Of a DNA stretch of 64,000 nt, positions 13,201-23,868 are shown piece by piece (the stretch's first letter is position 1; each line of letters starts with the position of its first letter). The notes below the pieces were generated by a model. That model ran no database searches. It saw only the letters and a program-made list of their open reading frames with translations, and was not told the origin of the DNA. The translations under genes were made by a program, and so were the position numbers. The DNA is from Pyronema omphalodes (Eukaryota > Ascomycota > Pezizomycetes > Pezizales > Pyronemataceae): contig JAJJXM010000001.1 of assembly GCA_024516155.1 (NCBI GenBank), forward strand, positions 62,001-126,000. The letters run 5' to 3'.

Positions 13201-13493
13201 TTTGACTGTCCAACTCCGCTTGCCAGGTCCGATTGGAAGCGTTCGTATTCATTGACACCTTGGATTTGGGCTTCTGGCGCAAACCCCGCGGTAGCGACTG
13301 GTGCAATTGAAGATGTGGGCAATGGATCACTGGGAGCTTGAACCGAAGCGCCGAAGGTATTCGTTGTGGTTTCATTCGTTTCTGAACTGCCAGAATTCTT
13401 CTCTTTTGTTTTCTTCGATCGTTGGAAAAGTCCTTTAAATGGTGTGAATATTCTAACTAGTGCATCGCGTTTCCTTGGGGGGCCGTTCGACAT
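9268..13493 (-). CDS. NLR-like receptor, NACHT_N-NACHT-ankyrin (copy A, intact model)
   Basis: Fungal NOD-like receptor, a cytoplasmic STAND NTPase of the kind linked to non-self recognition; ligand unknown. My model has 8 exons: 13493-12795, 12741-12552, 12492-12382, 12324-12220, 12163-11990, 11928-11904, 11841-11245 and 11179-9268. Introns are 53-65 nt and all phases agree, giving 1270 residues. Residues about 127-330 resemble NACHT_N (LPWAGFRFLLE). The NACHT domain has Walker A GTPGAGKT ending at residue 432, Walker B ICVDALDE at about 529-536, and FATTRHD near 562-568. A winged-helix-like region (HLSVQEHLE) follows, and ten ankyrin repeats occupy 938-1270. I chose ATG 13493 because the open frame further upstream is shifted by 8 nt in copy B, so it is probably leader. 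The GTTGAT donor of intron 1 is non-consensus; the other donors are standard. Confidence 0.87.
11904..11928 (-). other. 25-nt micro-exon encoding the NLR P-loop
   Basis: This exon (phase 1 to phase 2) encodes the PGAGKTYI part of Walker A. It is flanked by introns of 61 nt (11929-11989, donor GTGAGT, branch CTGAC, acceptor CTAG) and 62 nt (11842-11903, donor GTAAGC, acceptor TACAG). Copy B has the identical arrangement at 28043-28067. Skipping it would delete nucleotide binding and change the frame downstream. Confidence 0.8.
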
Positions 13494-15779
13494 ATTGCTG
13501 GGCCGGTGTTCTCTTCTGGATGGTTGCACTACGAAAACAGAGGTCTTACCATCAGGAACCTCAGCGTCAGATGTTGATTGAGTTGTTGAATCGCCAAAAT
13601 TACTCACTGCAATTGTCAGTATAGCTTGTGCGGCTTGTCGCTTCTCTTCCGTGCTGGGGGCTTTGCGAGACAGGACGCCAGAGAACCGCCAGAGATACTG
13701 CTGAATATGACGTTTGTGAATGAATGAATGGTATAGAGAAAGTGGAGTGCTTTGGGTGCGGGGGCAAGTTGGAGCAGCTGCAGCTGCTGGGCGCAAATTC
13801 AGCCTCACTTCACCGAGATGTTGCACGTATGAATCGCTGATGAATTGTCCATACCTCATCAGCGTATAGAAATGTCAACCCCAGCATTTGCCAATTTCAA
13901 GACATGCAGGGAAACGATACGTTGCACGAATCGGACTGAGAGCTTCTGCAACGAACCCCGCTTCCTCAGCTGCTTTGATATCTATGTGCATACATACGTT
14001 TGTGGCCGGATTTCATTTTAGGCCAACTCCTCCAGTTGCGAAACCCAACCTGCAGAGACGACGGAACAGCCCCATGTATGGTATATATGTATATGGACAC
14101 TACCTACGGACCGCGAGCGCGGCAAGAGTTGCCCATACGACATTGTGTATGCATTGCGGCGCAAGGCTATGAGTTTGAAGCCGGGTAAAATGACGAAATA
14201 TCAGCCTTGGAGGACTCGGCGACACCTTCTCACACACGCCGAGCAGTTGGGCGGGACTTCTTCAGTGCTTTGGCGGGTGATCCCGAAGACGGCGACTGAT
14301 GTGAGCGTTTGGATACGGAAGTTCTTGACGTCATCGGGAATCCGGGGAATAGTTGAAAGGTCGATCGTGTAAGACCTGCGAGAAAGAATTGCAGAAAAGA
14401 TGAGGGGAAAACAGAGAAAAATGGAGTTTCAGTGAGGTGGAAGTCACAAGGCTTTCCTGCGACGCCTGTGTGATTTAGTGTACTTTTTGTCGCGTCTACC
14501 CGGTGGCTGGGTATGTATCAGACTGACCTAATTGCCGCTATGCTACACCGCTTATGAGAAGCAAGCGAATGTAGCGCAACAAAACAAAACAAACCATGTT
14601 TTTAAGAACACACACTAGTTTCCAGGTATCGCTGCCACTGCCTGAATTTGTGTCAATACAAGCGAACACTAAATGTATATACACAGCTCGCCATGCTTTC
14701 AACTATTTGTGAACATTCCCGTAACAATGTCCAGGCCGCAGAGTTACGTCTTCGCTTTGTATGACACCGCCTTCAGCCGCAGTCTGTTTGTGCTATTGAC
14801 ATATGATCGACGATGCTCTGGACAGTAAAAACTGGTTGTATTACAGCTGCTTATATCACAGCCACCTCGCGCGCCAGAAGCCGATAATGAACTGCCATTG
14901 GGAATTGTTTGTTCGACGAAGGAAGCATCCTGCATAATTCAAGAAAAATATACAACAAAATATAGAACAAAAAATATAATATAATTCCCTATATATGCTG
15001 TATACCATTTCTCAGAACACTATAAGCAGTATTGAACGTATTGAACTGAAAGGGAATATCGTCGGAAATACAGAATGTGGTGACGTCTTTTTAGAGTCAT
15101 TTAGACGGGTTTTAAAGCAGAAATGGTCTACAACGCCCGCCCCAAACCTCATAAGTTTCTTATTACCCAAGACGTTTATAATACCCACCCCGAAAAATTC
15201 AAGGAATTACGATGATCCCTATCTGTGACCGAGAATGCTTGTTGTACGCATCTCGGAGGAGCACTTCTCCTCACTCCCGTCGCGTCTCTTCACACTCAGC
15301 GCGTCTCTTACCCATACCGTTTCGAACGCAAACCACTTATTATCCAGACCTCTTAAATTTCATGTGCTTGATCCTTATGTTTCTTTCTAGACTATCTTGT
15401 ACGGTTTTTAAACCGTTTGTGGCGCCGGTGGACTGCTCACCTGCTGCTCCGGCCATATGGCGGCAATTGGAAAGCCCAGGAATGCATCGTGGGTAGGGTA
15501 GTACCGGTAACCGTGGCAACCAGAACCGACTCGATGCGAAACTACGAAACAGCGTCCTGAAAGACTTCCCTTCTCCTACAGTCAGCCAGTGGCCCCGCGG
15601 TTGCCATTCTCCTTTTCAATCCCAACACAATTTGCATTGTTTATATGATTTGTGAGGCAATTCAGCTGTGCATGGCAGAACTGATCGAACACACCATCGT
15701 GACTCGCTCGCATGCTCTGACACCTGGGACCTTGGCTGCATGCTGCAGATACAGTCGAAGATACTGCACACCCAGATAT
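13494..15779. other. Upstream region of NLR copy A
   Basis: Probable leader and promoter of copy A, colinear with unit B from 29633. An open frame continues upstream of the chosen ATG to 13859. It contains a plausible donor (GTGAGT near 13607) and acceptor (TTCGTAG near 13529), so a 5' UTR intron is possible. The plus-strand ORF at 13888-14172 is nearly identical in both units but has no recognisable motif. Nothing else is evident up to the LINE remnant. Confidence 0.4.
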
Positions 15780-16830
15780 GTTACCTTGGCAAAGTAGTCC
15801 AATAAACACCGAAATTCTACGATTATCCAAAGATGCCACAACAAGATATTTACCAAGGCTCCAAGAACGTCAGCTGAAACAAAAGAATATGACAATATAC
15901 ACCCCATCTATGGGGAGCCAAACAGGCGCTGGATGTCTTATCCCTGACGGACTGCCCCAAGTCATCAGAAGAACGGTCCCTATGTGTGGATGGAATTAGT
16001 GAAGTTGACAATGCTGAGCTCCAGGCAAAAAATGAAGGACTCAAAAATGCTGCATCATTCATTAGGAGACAACAAGTACCAAGCCGCCATGTCGACTGTC
16101 CATGGAATCAAACGCCGCAAAATGGGACCGGGTCGAGTGATGGCCCGAAGCATCCAAACAACCACGGAAATCCTAAGAAGATTCGACACTGCAACAATCA
16201 TCTCCCGGGTACCCTGACACTGCAATCTCCGGCAATGAGGAGGCAGACTTTCTCGCTGAAAAGCGACTTTTGAAAGACCAACCCGCACTGCAACCGTATC
16301 CCTTTTCTAGCTTTAAAGGCAAATACAAAGTCAGAAGTTGAAGGATCGGGAAGAATGGTCCAGAAAGCAAAAACAAGCGCAGACATACAAAGTGCCTTAC
16401 TCAAGACAGCTCGATATGGCATAAAAAGATATCCCCCCGGAGAATTTCCTCGGCCAGCTTAGCTATTTCCTGGATTACTAAACAAAAACAAAATCAGAGA
16501 AATACCAGTCAGATAGATGTACCTGCCCATCAGAACCCCTACAAACGCCGGAACGCCTCCTACTAGGCTGCCCAAAATACCAAATACAGAGGAATCAACT
16601 CTGCCGAGACTCGAAACTATACAGGAATCCCACTGCCCAACTCGAGGTTATACTGCACTCTCTTGCTACAACCAAAGCCCTTACCATTATGATCTCCACT
16701 ACCAAGATTGCTACTGCAGAGCGGATACAAGCACAGGCAGGTAATACTTCCCCTCTGGAAGATGACCCAGAAACAATGAAAATAGGCTTAGGAACGCCGA
16801 TTCAAACTTACAACAAGCATTAAGTAGATC
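15780..16830 (+). pseudogene. LINE remnant: RNase H and C-terminal knuckle (unit A)
   Basis: Decayed 3' part of a non-LTR retrotransposon. Broken frames show an RNase H-like start (weaker here than in unit B), an AELQA..EGLK..ASFIRRQQ block, a GNEEADFLAEK-like block near 16240, and a C-terminal cysteine-rich block (CPSEPLQTPERLL) near 16530. An A-rich tail lies at about 16848-16870. Frameshifts and stops interrupt every domain. The unit B copy at 33180 is a duplicate made with the segment, not an independent insertion. Confidence 0.65.
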
Positions 16831-17253
16831 TGAACAAAGTTAATGCTGCAAAAAATTGAAAACAAAAACGCCCCCAATATTATGCATGATGCCCCCATGT
16901 AAGACCCTGAGTTGCTGGATACCTCCCTCGCTTAGATCTATCAAATATGCTCCCCGCTTAGGTGAATGGCATCCGCATTCCCCACCGGGCTTCAAATCTT
17001 TCACGCGTCTTTTTTTTCCGATTTGTATCCCTCGCTTGCAGGTGAAAAGTTTGATTCCACTTCTCGATAATATCCTCCACCACAACGACAATGAAGCGCA
17101 CCAATTCGCTAACCACCAACATCAATTCCAACGTGGCTGACCCAATCACCAGAGGTCATGCTAGGCAGTTCAGTGGGAGGTGTGCTTGCGATTTTGTGAT
17201 GCGTGTCTGTCAGTGTTTTAGTCAGCGGTGTGGCTGCGTCGTTGTGGCGACAG
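16831..17253. other. Post-LINE sequence, no gene
   Basis: Conserved with 34320-34690 in unit B. The minus-strand frame MIGSATLELMLVVSELVRF occurs in both units, but its downstream part is frameshifted between copies, so I do not call it a gene. Confidence 0.4.
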
Positions 17254-17263
17254 TTTATTTTGG

Positions 17264-17974
17264 AGCAAAGGTCTACAATGCCCGATACCCCTGCACAAAA
17301 AATGGATGACTAAGGCCTAGCTGTGGCGGACAGTGCTCATCGCCAATGTCTCCGTGCGCACGTCTCCCGACCAGCGCGTATCTCCATGTCGACAACCACT
17401 TTGTCGCCCGCCCCTCTTCCAAAAACAAACCGCGAGGCCGACCAGCAAGAGTACGGCGCATAATGGGGAAGCAGTGTACCCGTCAGGCTAAATTTATGGG
17501 CGTGCTGGAGGCGCTCGGTCGGGTGTAACGCGTGGTGTTCTTGCTTCAGAGGAGAGGAAAAAAACAAAATAAAATATAAAATAAAACAAAAATGCAATTC
17601 GAAATTGAAAATTCCCCAATTGATCACGTGGTAATTATTAACATCCAGATTTTACATTTAATCGCGTCTTCATTCGCGTGCCCTCACGCGCGTGCTTTCC
17701 ATCCGCGCGTACTTCCATGGGGGTTTACGCTGTCCAAAAAAATCATTTTATTATTATTGGATTCTAAATTTTTTTGTTAATCGCACCGTGATTATGTCAA
17801 GTATCGAGATTTTCCGTCCCCGTTCGCGTTGTTATTCATTCGAGCGTGTTCTGCAGCCACAAGTGAGCCTTAGTCATCCATTTTTTGCGCAGGGGTGTCG
17901 GGCATTGTAGACTGGTCGGGCATTTACATAGAAACACAATGCGCCAAGAGACGGGCATTGTAGACCTTTGCTCA
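17264..17974. mobile_element. Mutator-like MITE
   Basis: The ends are AGCAAAGGTCTACAATGCCC and its inverted complement (21 bp), with a longer imperfect inverted repeat inside each arm. The 10-bp sequence TTTATTTTGG flanks both sides (17254-17263 and 17975-17984). The orthologous place in unit B (about 34695) has a single TTTATTTTGG and no insert, so this is a real insertion. A 9-10 bp duplication is typical of Mutator-like elements. The interior has no transposase motif. Confidence 0.75.
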
Positions 17975-17984
17975 TTTATTTTGG

Positions 17985-18261
17985 TAGGTGGGCACTTTTC
18001 CTCTCCTCTGTTGCAGTGTTGCGTTGCAACAGGGGAAAAGTGAAAAGTCAAAAGTGAAAAGTGAAAACATCTTCGTGTATACAAATGCATTGCCGTCACA
18101 GATGTGTTGCCGTATGTAGACAGTGAAGGGTATCTTCTTCAATATCATACTTGACTTGAATAATTTCCGTGTATTTATAGTAGAGAAACCAGGGGGTAGA
18201 GTGCGGCGGACTGGGCGTACTTGGTTTGGTCCCGTGACGTAAGGTTGGACTGGCTGGCATT
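17985..18261. other. Unit A/B junction sequence
   Basis: Shared with 34706-34992. It contains an inverted repeat (ACTTTTCC...GGAAAAGT around 17996-18038), able to form a hairpin, followed by three direct copies of aaaagtgaaaagt. No gene is seen. Confidence 0.45.
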
Positions 18262-18340
18262 CCGCTGTGTTAAACCCTGACATCTCACTTCATGACACGT
18301 GGAAATCCATCGTGCGCGAGGGAATAGTATACATTCCGTA

Positions 18341-19304
18341 CTCGTGCCAAGGTGGCGCTAATGCACCACCCCCGGTCACTCGCATGCTCGTGAACCGTGG
18401 GCACTTCTACGAAGTGCCTCTCAGAGCTTTGCCCAGGGCAGAGCTGTGCCCAATTTACTGTTTTTCCAGACATTACAGTACTTTTTACCCACGCCATCAA
18501 TTCCGATTTACTCAAATATTTTATATATGAATAATATATATATAAATTTGATATTCCGAGTGTTCGCAAGTTAATATCATGTTGTGGTGGGCCGTGGTGT
18601 TGTAATTTGTGTTGCGTGTTCGGATTTTCATTTTTCACGCCCATGCGAGATCTCAGCAACCAATGAACCGATTGAGATAATTTTTGAACCGTTGGAATTG
18701 TACGTATTTATTTAGTCGAATAGATATTTTACATCATTTGCACATTGTTGTTGTTGCGGTTGATATAGATCAAATGATCATTGTTGGGTTAACAACGGCA
18801 CCATTTTGCGTTGGCCGAGCACGAGCTTTGAGCAACATCGCGACGCAACTCAACACCGCGCAAAATTCACATCGCGATGTCAACCAGACAACAACAACAA
18901 TCTGAAGATAACCTAAAATCTCTGTTTGACTAAATAAATATGCGCGATTCTGACGGTTCAAAAATTATCTTCATCGGTTCATTGGTTGTTGAGATCTCGC
19001 ATGGGCGTGAAAAATGACAATCCGAACACGCAACACAAATTACAACACCACGGCCCACCACAACATGATATTAACTTGCGAACACCTGGAATATTGAATT
19101 TAGATATATATTATTCATATTTATAATTTTTAAGCAAATTGCAATTGATGGCGTGGGTAAAAAGTACTGTAATGTCTGGAAAAACAGTAAATTGGGCACA
19201 GCTCTGCCCTGGGCAAAGCTCTGAGAGGCACTTCGTAGAAGTGCCCACGGTTCACGAGCATGCGAGTGACCGGGGGTGGTGCATTAGCGCCACCTTGGCA
19301 CGAG
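18341..19304. mobile_element. Palindromic foldback MITE with TA duplication
   Basis: The element starts ctcgtgccaaggtggcgc and ends with its exact complement. The two arms (about 450 nt each) match almost throughout, meeting near 18822 with a short diverged centre. It is flanked by TA on both sides (18339-18340 and 19305-19306). Units A (about 7099) and C (about 35069) both have the uninterrupted site cattccgTAata. A TA target suggests a Tc1/mariner-type mobiliser. There is no coding capacity, and transcription would give a long perfect hairpin. Confidence 0.9.
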
Positions 19305-19306
19305 TA

Positions 19307-22300
19307 ATATGGTTTCTTCAGTTCGAACGACTGGGCAACTTGAGGCCGCGGTTTAGCGAATTGTCAGTTAGCCTCAGAAATTGACCCTTGAAGAAGAAAC
19401 TCGAATACGAGTATACGAAAGGATTACCTGGTTGACGCGGCGTCGACTCCGTTTAACGTGCCGCGGGTACGGACCAATATTGCTGCCTGTTTATTCCTAC
19501 CATTGTGGAGGAACGCCTTGGAATGAGGCTCCGTAAAGAAGATAAGCTAACGGTGATTGGAAATGCAAAAATAGGCTTCCGGATACTATTGGCTCCAAAA
19601 TGTGCTGCCAAGCTGCACGGCATTACAGATGCGTGATTTAAGACAGAACTGTGTAGTTTCTGTAGATATCAATCGCTATCACTCGTGGTTTTCGCCGTCC
19701 GGACGAATGCATGTTTTCAGGACAATCTTAGAATAGGGATGCACACGAGACGAGACAAGACGGGACCGAGCTTGGTCTCAAGACGTCTCGTCTCGTGGGA
19801 TTTTGGTCTCGTAAGTCTCGAGACTTTTTGCCAAACAAAAAAATAAAAAATAAAAAATTAGAAAAATTCAAAAGAACGAATAAAAGAACTCAGAAAAGAA
19901 ACTACAATTCCTCCGAATATTGCATTTTCCAATTCCCTTCCTCTTGGACATCCCCTATTTCCTAGTCATCAAAATAGGTAACTCAGGAAATAAAAAAAGT
20001 ACAAACAAATCACAATTCCTCCGAGTTTTGCCTTTCTGAATTTTCATGTTCTTTGTGCTCTTCCATCTCCCAATCATAAACCCCTGGGAGTCCATTCCAA
20101 CTTTTGATGAGGAGTACTGCGGTTGTAGTTTTGCCCAGCAAGCGATTCCCATTCTTTAGGATTAGAATTCTCACATGAGAACAACCTTAGCACTCAGCCT
20201 GCTAGCTCGCAGTATGGCTTCTGATGCTATCTGAAACTCCATGAATTATGTATATTTTTTTATTCTCTTTTTGTAATTATTTCCAAATTTTCACATATAT
20301 TTCCTAAGTCTCGAAAAGTCTCGAGCTTATCTCGAGCTTTTGAGAAAAAGGTCTCGAGACGTCTCGTCTCGTGAAAATCTAGTCTCGTCGGTCTCGAGAC
20401 TAAAACTCGAACTCTCGTCTCGAGCCGCTCGTCTCGTGTGCATCCCTATCTTAGAATAATCAAATGTAGGAGAAGATAGAGATTACTTCAATAAGGTTAC
20501 AATAGGCATTACTCGCTACGAAGTCTGCATAGGGCTTATCCGAAAAGGTGAGCGGTACATAGATGCCGCTAAATTTGTTTGCATAGCTGAGTGGCAATTC
20601 GTTACAGATTCACTTTGGAGTGCCAGAATGGAAACAGGTGATATTTTAGATACATAATTGATTCTGATATTTTCATTGAATGTTTCATCTCGGTTAAGGA
20701 TAGAGGATATAGATAGTGTCCAATCCCCGTATCTTCTAGCTTTACGTAGATGAGCCACTTTCTGTCATCGCGTGTTTCCCATTTTCTCGGTATCAAGGGG
20801 CACGGTCTTTCGATTAGTCTTCAGAATATTGTGTATGGAGGATAAAAACAAAAACTACCCGTGCTTTCTGGAGTTCATTTTCCCACTCATAATTTGGTCC
20901 AATCTAATTCCAGCCCGTATAGCGAGGGCCGGAAGTATCATATTCCACATCTGCGGGATCCGAGCCTAGGCCACTCAATTGCCGAGGCAGAATTCTGACA
21001 CAGATAGACTTCTATCGAATCCAATTTAAACCTCCGGTACCTGATTTTCTGCGGTTTTCTGGAGCTCTTGCAGCTCCAACTGCGCAGTAGTCCTTGTGTT
21101 GGAGCTTACGTTGGCCAGGAGAGGTGACCATAGCACTAAAACCAGGATATAGCAGCGAATTTGCAATTTCTACTCACAGTTTATAGGGTTTTTCTTCTAC
21201 CTCATACGTGGTAGGAAACCGGATCGGCATAGACCATGAAACGTGATGGAGAAGGGATCAAGGTCCCCAAATTCAATGAACCCGACGGCAAAAACTGGAA
21301 TCATCAGCGATTCTGAATCAAGGAATCCATACTGTCTTACCTGCTCCAATGCCTGTTGCGAATTATCCACAGTAAAACCAACTGCAGAGAAATTCATATT
21401 GTATCTTTCTTGTTTTGTTCTCATCCTCCTAATGTTCATCAACTTGACGACAAGCATCATCACCACCGGTCACTAGCGCTCACACCCGGCCCTAAAACCC
21501 ACGTTCAGAGCAATCTCCTCCAAAACGTAAACACTGTACCATATCCTACAAAGGCCCACCTTGAACACATACGAGCTCTCAGCATACTAATGCGTCTCTG
21601 TTACTGGTACAGAAACCCACAGTTAACCTTTGCCATCGTATCAAATCATCCAGGTCGTCGGTATTGTTTAAACAACCTGGTTTTAAAGGACATTTTGCTC
21701 GCGGTTGAGAAACACAATGAATAAATGTAAGAGATATCCCTATTCTGATGGACACTGTAGACAGCTGATGAATACCGACAGAGTTTGTTCGGTATGAATG
21801 TCGACATTTTTCATGATACCGTGCCACTTTTGCCACTTATTTTATTACATTACAGTACCTGTATTCGGACTTGTGATGGCATCTGGTTACAGGGTTAGTG
21901 TTTTCTGAAATGGAGAATGGACAAACAATGGAGAAGTTGCTGATAAAAAAATATTTGTGAACAAAATGGTGGTCCGGCTGCAATCTCACCTTAATGTAAA
22001 TGTTCATATACCTGACCATACAGCAAATGCAAGCAGTGCATTTGTTTATAAGGTGTGCATGTAAACATTTATACCACATGTGTCTATGTCATTCTTGAGC
22101 CAGAAGATGGGAACGTCTCCAGATACATGTTTTATCACTCGCAGATACTGAATTTGGAATTCAAAACATAAATTCATAACCAAAAAAAACAAAATTCTTC
22201 TAATAAAATACCTAAGCACGGGGTGGTCATTTGACCCTTTCAGTACTCCGGTTGTTTCATCATACAACCACTCCTTGCACCCTTCACCGTATTCCCATGC

Positions 22301-22545
22301 CTCCCCGTGCCCCTCATTTTGACCAGTCCGCTTCCTAGGTCCCTCCATTTCCTCTCCTTCACGACTTTAGTAGCTTTTCATCTTCCTTGTCTTCAATTTC
22401 TCCACCACACCATTAACCTATCGTTCCCATCCATCCTCCTTACAATCAACCGAAAATTCTTTTACGTCTGCCGCGGATCCATCTTCATAACCCATCGAAT
22501 TTTCAACTTTCTTAGCCTATATCTCAGGAGTGCTACTTCAAGACT
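19307..22545. other. 3' flank of NLR copy B
   Basis: Colinear with the flanks of copies A and C apart from the hAT derivative. A minus-strand frame at 21197-21466 (GFTVDNSQQALEQVRQYGFL) is open here but carries stops in A and C. It may be a relic of another gene. No intact gene is supported. Confidence 0.45.
19734..20448. mobile_element. Internally deleted hAT derivative
   Basis: It begins TAGGGATGCACACGAG and ends with the inverted complement, flanked by the 8-bp duplication TCTTAGAA (19726-19733 and 20449-20456). The site in unit C (near 35497) is empty. It keeps the subterminal gtctcgagac clusters, the 3' end of the transposase reading frame (through a LIKSW-type stretch) and leader sequence from the other end of the 3045-bp hAT at 23869. 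The middle of the transposase is missing. It would need the full element for mobility. Confidence 0.9.
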
Positions 22546-23349
22546 TCAACAAATTGTCTGTCCGTCCTTTCCTGCTGCTGCAACTTTGGCGCCCCTATCG
22601 ATAAGCAACCGCACCACGTTTTCGTGCCCCAACTCCGATGCCAGGCCCAGCGGTGTCTGCCCATCGTTATCGATAGCCGAAATGTCAGCGCCTCCATCAA
22701 TCAGCAACCGAACCACCTCTTCGCGCCCCTTCTGTGATGCCAAGTGCAGCGGTGTCTCCCCATCGTTATCGATGGCCGAAACATTGGCGCCCTTATGGAT
22801 GAGCAGCTGTGCTGCCCCCTCTTTCCCCCAATACGATGCTCCATGTAGCGGTGTCCACCCGCCCTTTTCTACGGCGGAAACGTTGGCGCCTCGATCAATC
22901 AGCAACCGAACTATCTCTTCGTTCCCCCGGTATGATGCCAGGTGCAGCGGTGTCTGCCCATCGTTATCGATAGCCGAAACATTGGTGCCCTTATGAATGA
23001 GCAGCTGAGCCACCCCCTCTTTCCCCCAATTCAATGCTCGATGTAGCGGTGTCTGCCCGTCCTCTCCTACTGCTGAAACATTGGCGCCTCTATCAATCAG
23101 CAACCGAACCACGTCTTCGTACCCCTGCGCTGATGCCAGGTGTAGCGGTGTTTCTCCGTACTCATCCATGGCCGAAATATCGGCGCCCGTATCAATCAGC
23201 AGCTGCGCCACCCCCTCTTTCCCCCAATATGATGCTTGATGTAGCGGTGTCTGCCCGTCATTTCCTGCTGCTGCAACGTTGGCGCCTCTATCAATAAGTA
23301 AGCGAACCAACTCTTCGTACCCCCTCGATGATGCCAGGTGCAGCGCTGT
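22546..23349 (-). repeat. Ankyrin repeat array of copy B (8 x 99 bp)
   Basis: Eight 33-residue repeats after one degenerate leader, in the same alternating HLAS/WG types as copy A. There are two fewer repeats than in A. Confidence 0.88.
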
Positions 23350-23868
23350 TTTCCCATCTGCATCGACGGCCGCGACATTAGCGCCGTTATCGAGCAGAAA
23401 TGAAGCAATGTCAACGTGTCGAAGATCGGAAGATACGACCAGTAAACTGCCCAAGTCTGCTTCCAAGTGACGGTCAGAGTTGAATACCGATGGGAGCATG
23501 CGGCTCAGCCCAAAGGTGCAGACCAAGGCGAGAATGCTGTCGGCTCCTCTTCGGAAGTGCAAAACCCTGCGCCAGAATGTATCTGCTGGAATCCAGTAAG
23601 ATATCACAACCCACTTTCGATGGTATTGAAGCCAGTTTTGATAGTTATTCTTTGATATGAATGCATTCCATAGGTCGAGGAGGGGTTGCCGGCCATTTAT
23701 GTCCGCACAATGAGCGAAGTGCCACGGCCAAAACAGCGTAGAGTATGACAACAGATGACGGTTCCTGTAATCATCCTCTTTTATTCTAACTGCTGTATAA
23801 CCATCCCAGGAGCTCGGAGTACACAACAGAGAAAGACAACTCTGTGCTATTTCTGCATGTGAGGAGTC

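Larger units (their letters stand above)
7023..18261. repeat. Tandem segment, unit A
   Basis: This is the first of three direct copies. The sequence starting at gctgtgttaa...ccctgacatctc (about 7023) recurs at about 18262 and 34993. The order inside the unit is 3' flank, NLR gene (minus strand), NLR upstream region, dead LINE 3' end, and a junction sequence ending in a conserved cttgGTTTGGTCCCGTGACG-type block near 18220. Unit A contains a Mutator-like MITE that B lacks, and lacks the palindromic MITE, hAT elements and composite element that B has. Exact borders were placed by eye. Confidence 0.8.

Noticed and set aside
13494..13859. NLR start at the upstream in-frame ATG (13859)
   Set aside because: Copy B carries an 8-nt insertion there that breaks the frame, and the first conserved in-frame ATG is at 13493/29632. 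The upstream stretch is more likely leader.
13888..14172. 94-codon plus-strand ORF upstream of NLR copy A (also at 30035-30319)
   Set aside because: The two copies are simply near-identical DNA, so the open frame is not evidence of coding, and it has no recognisable domain.
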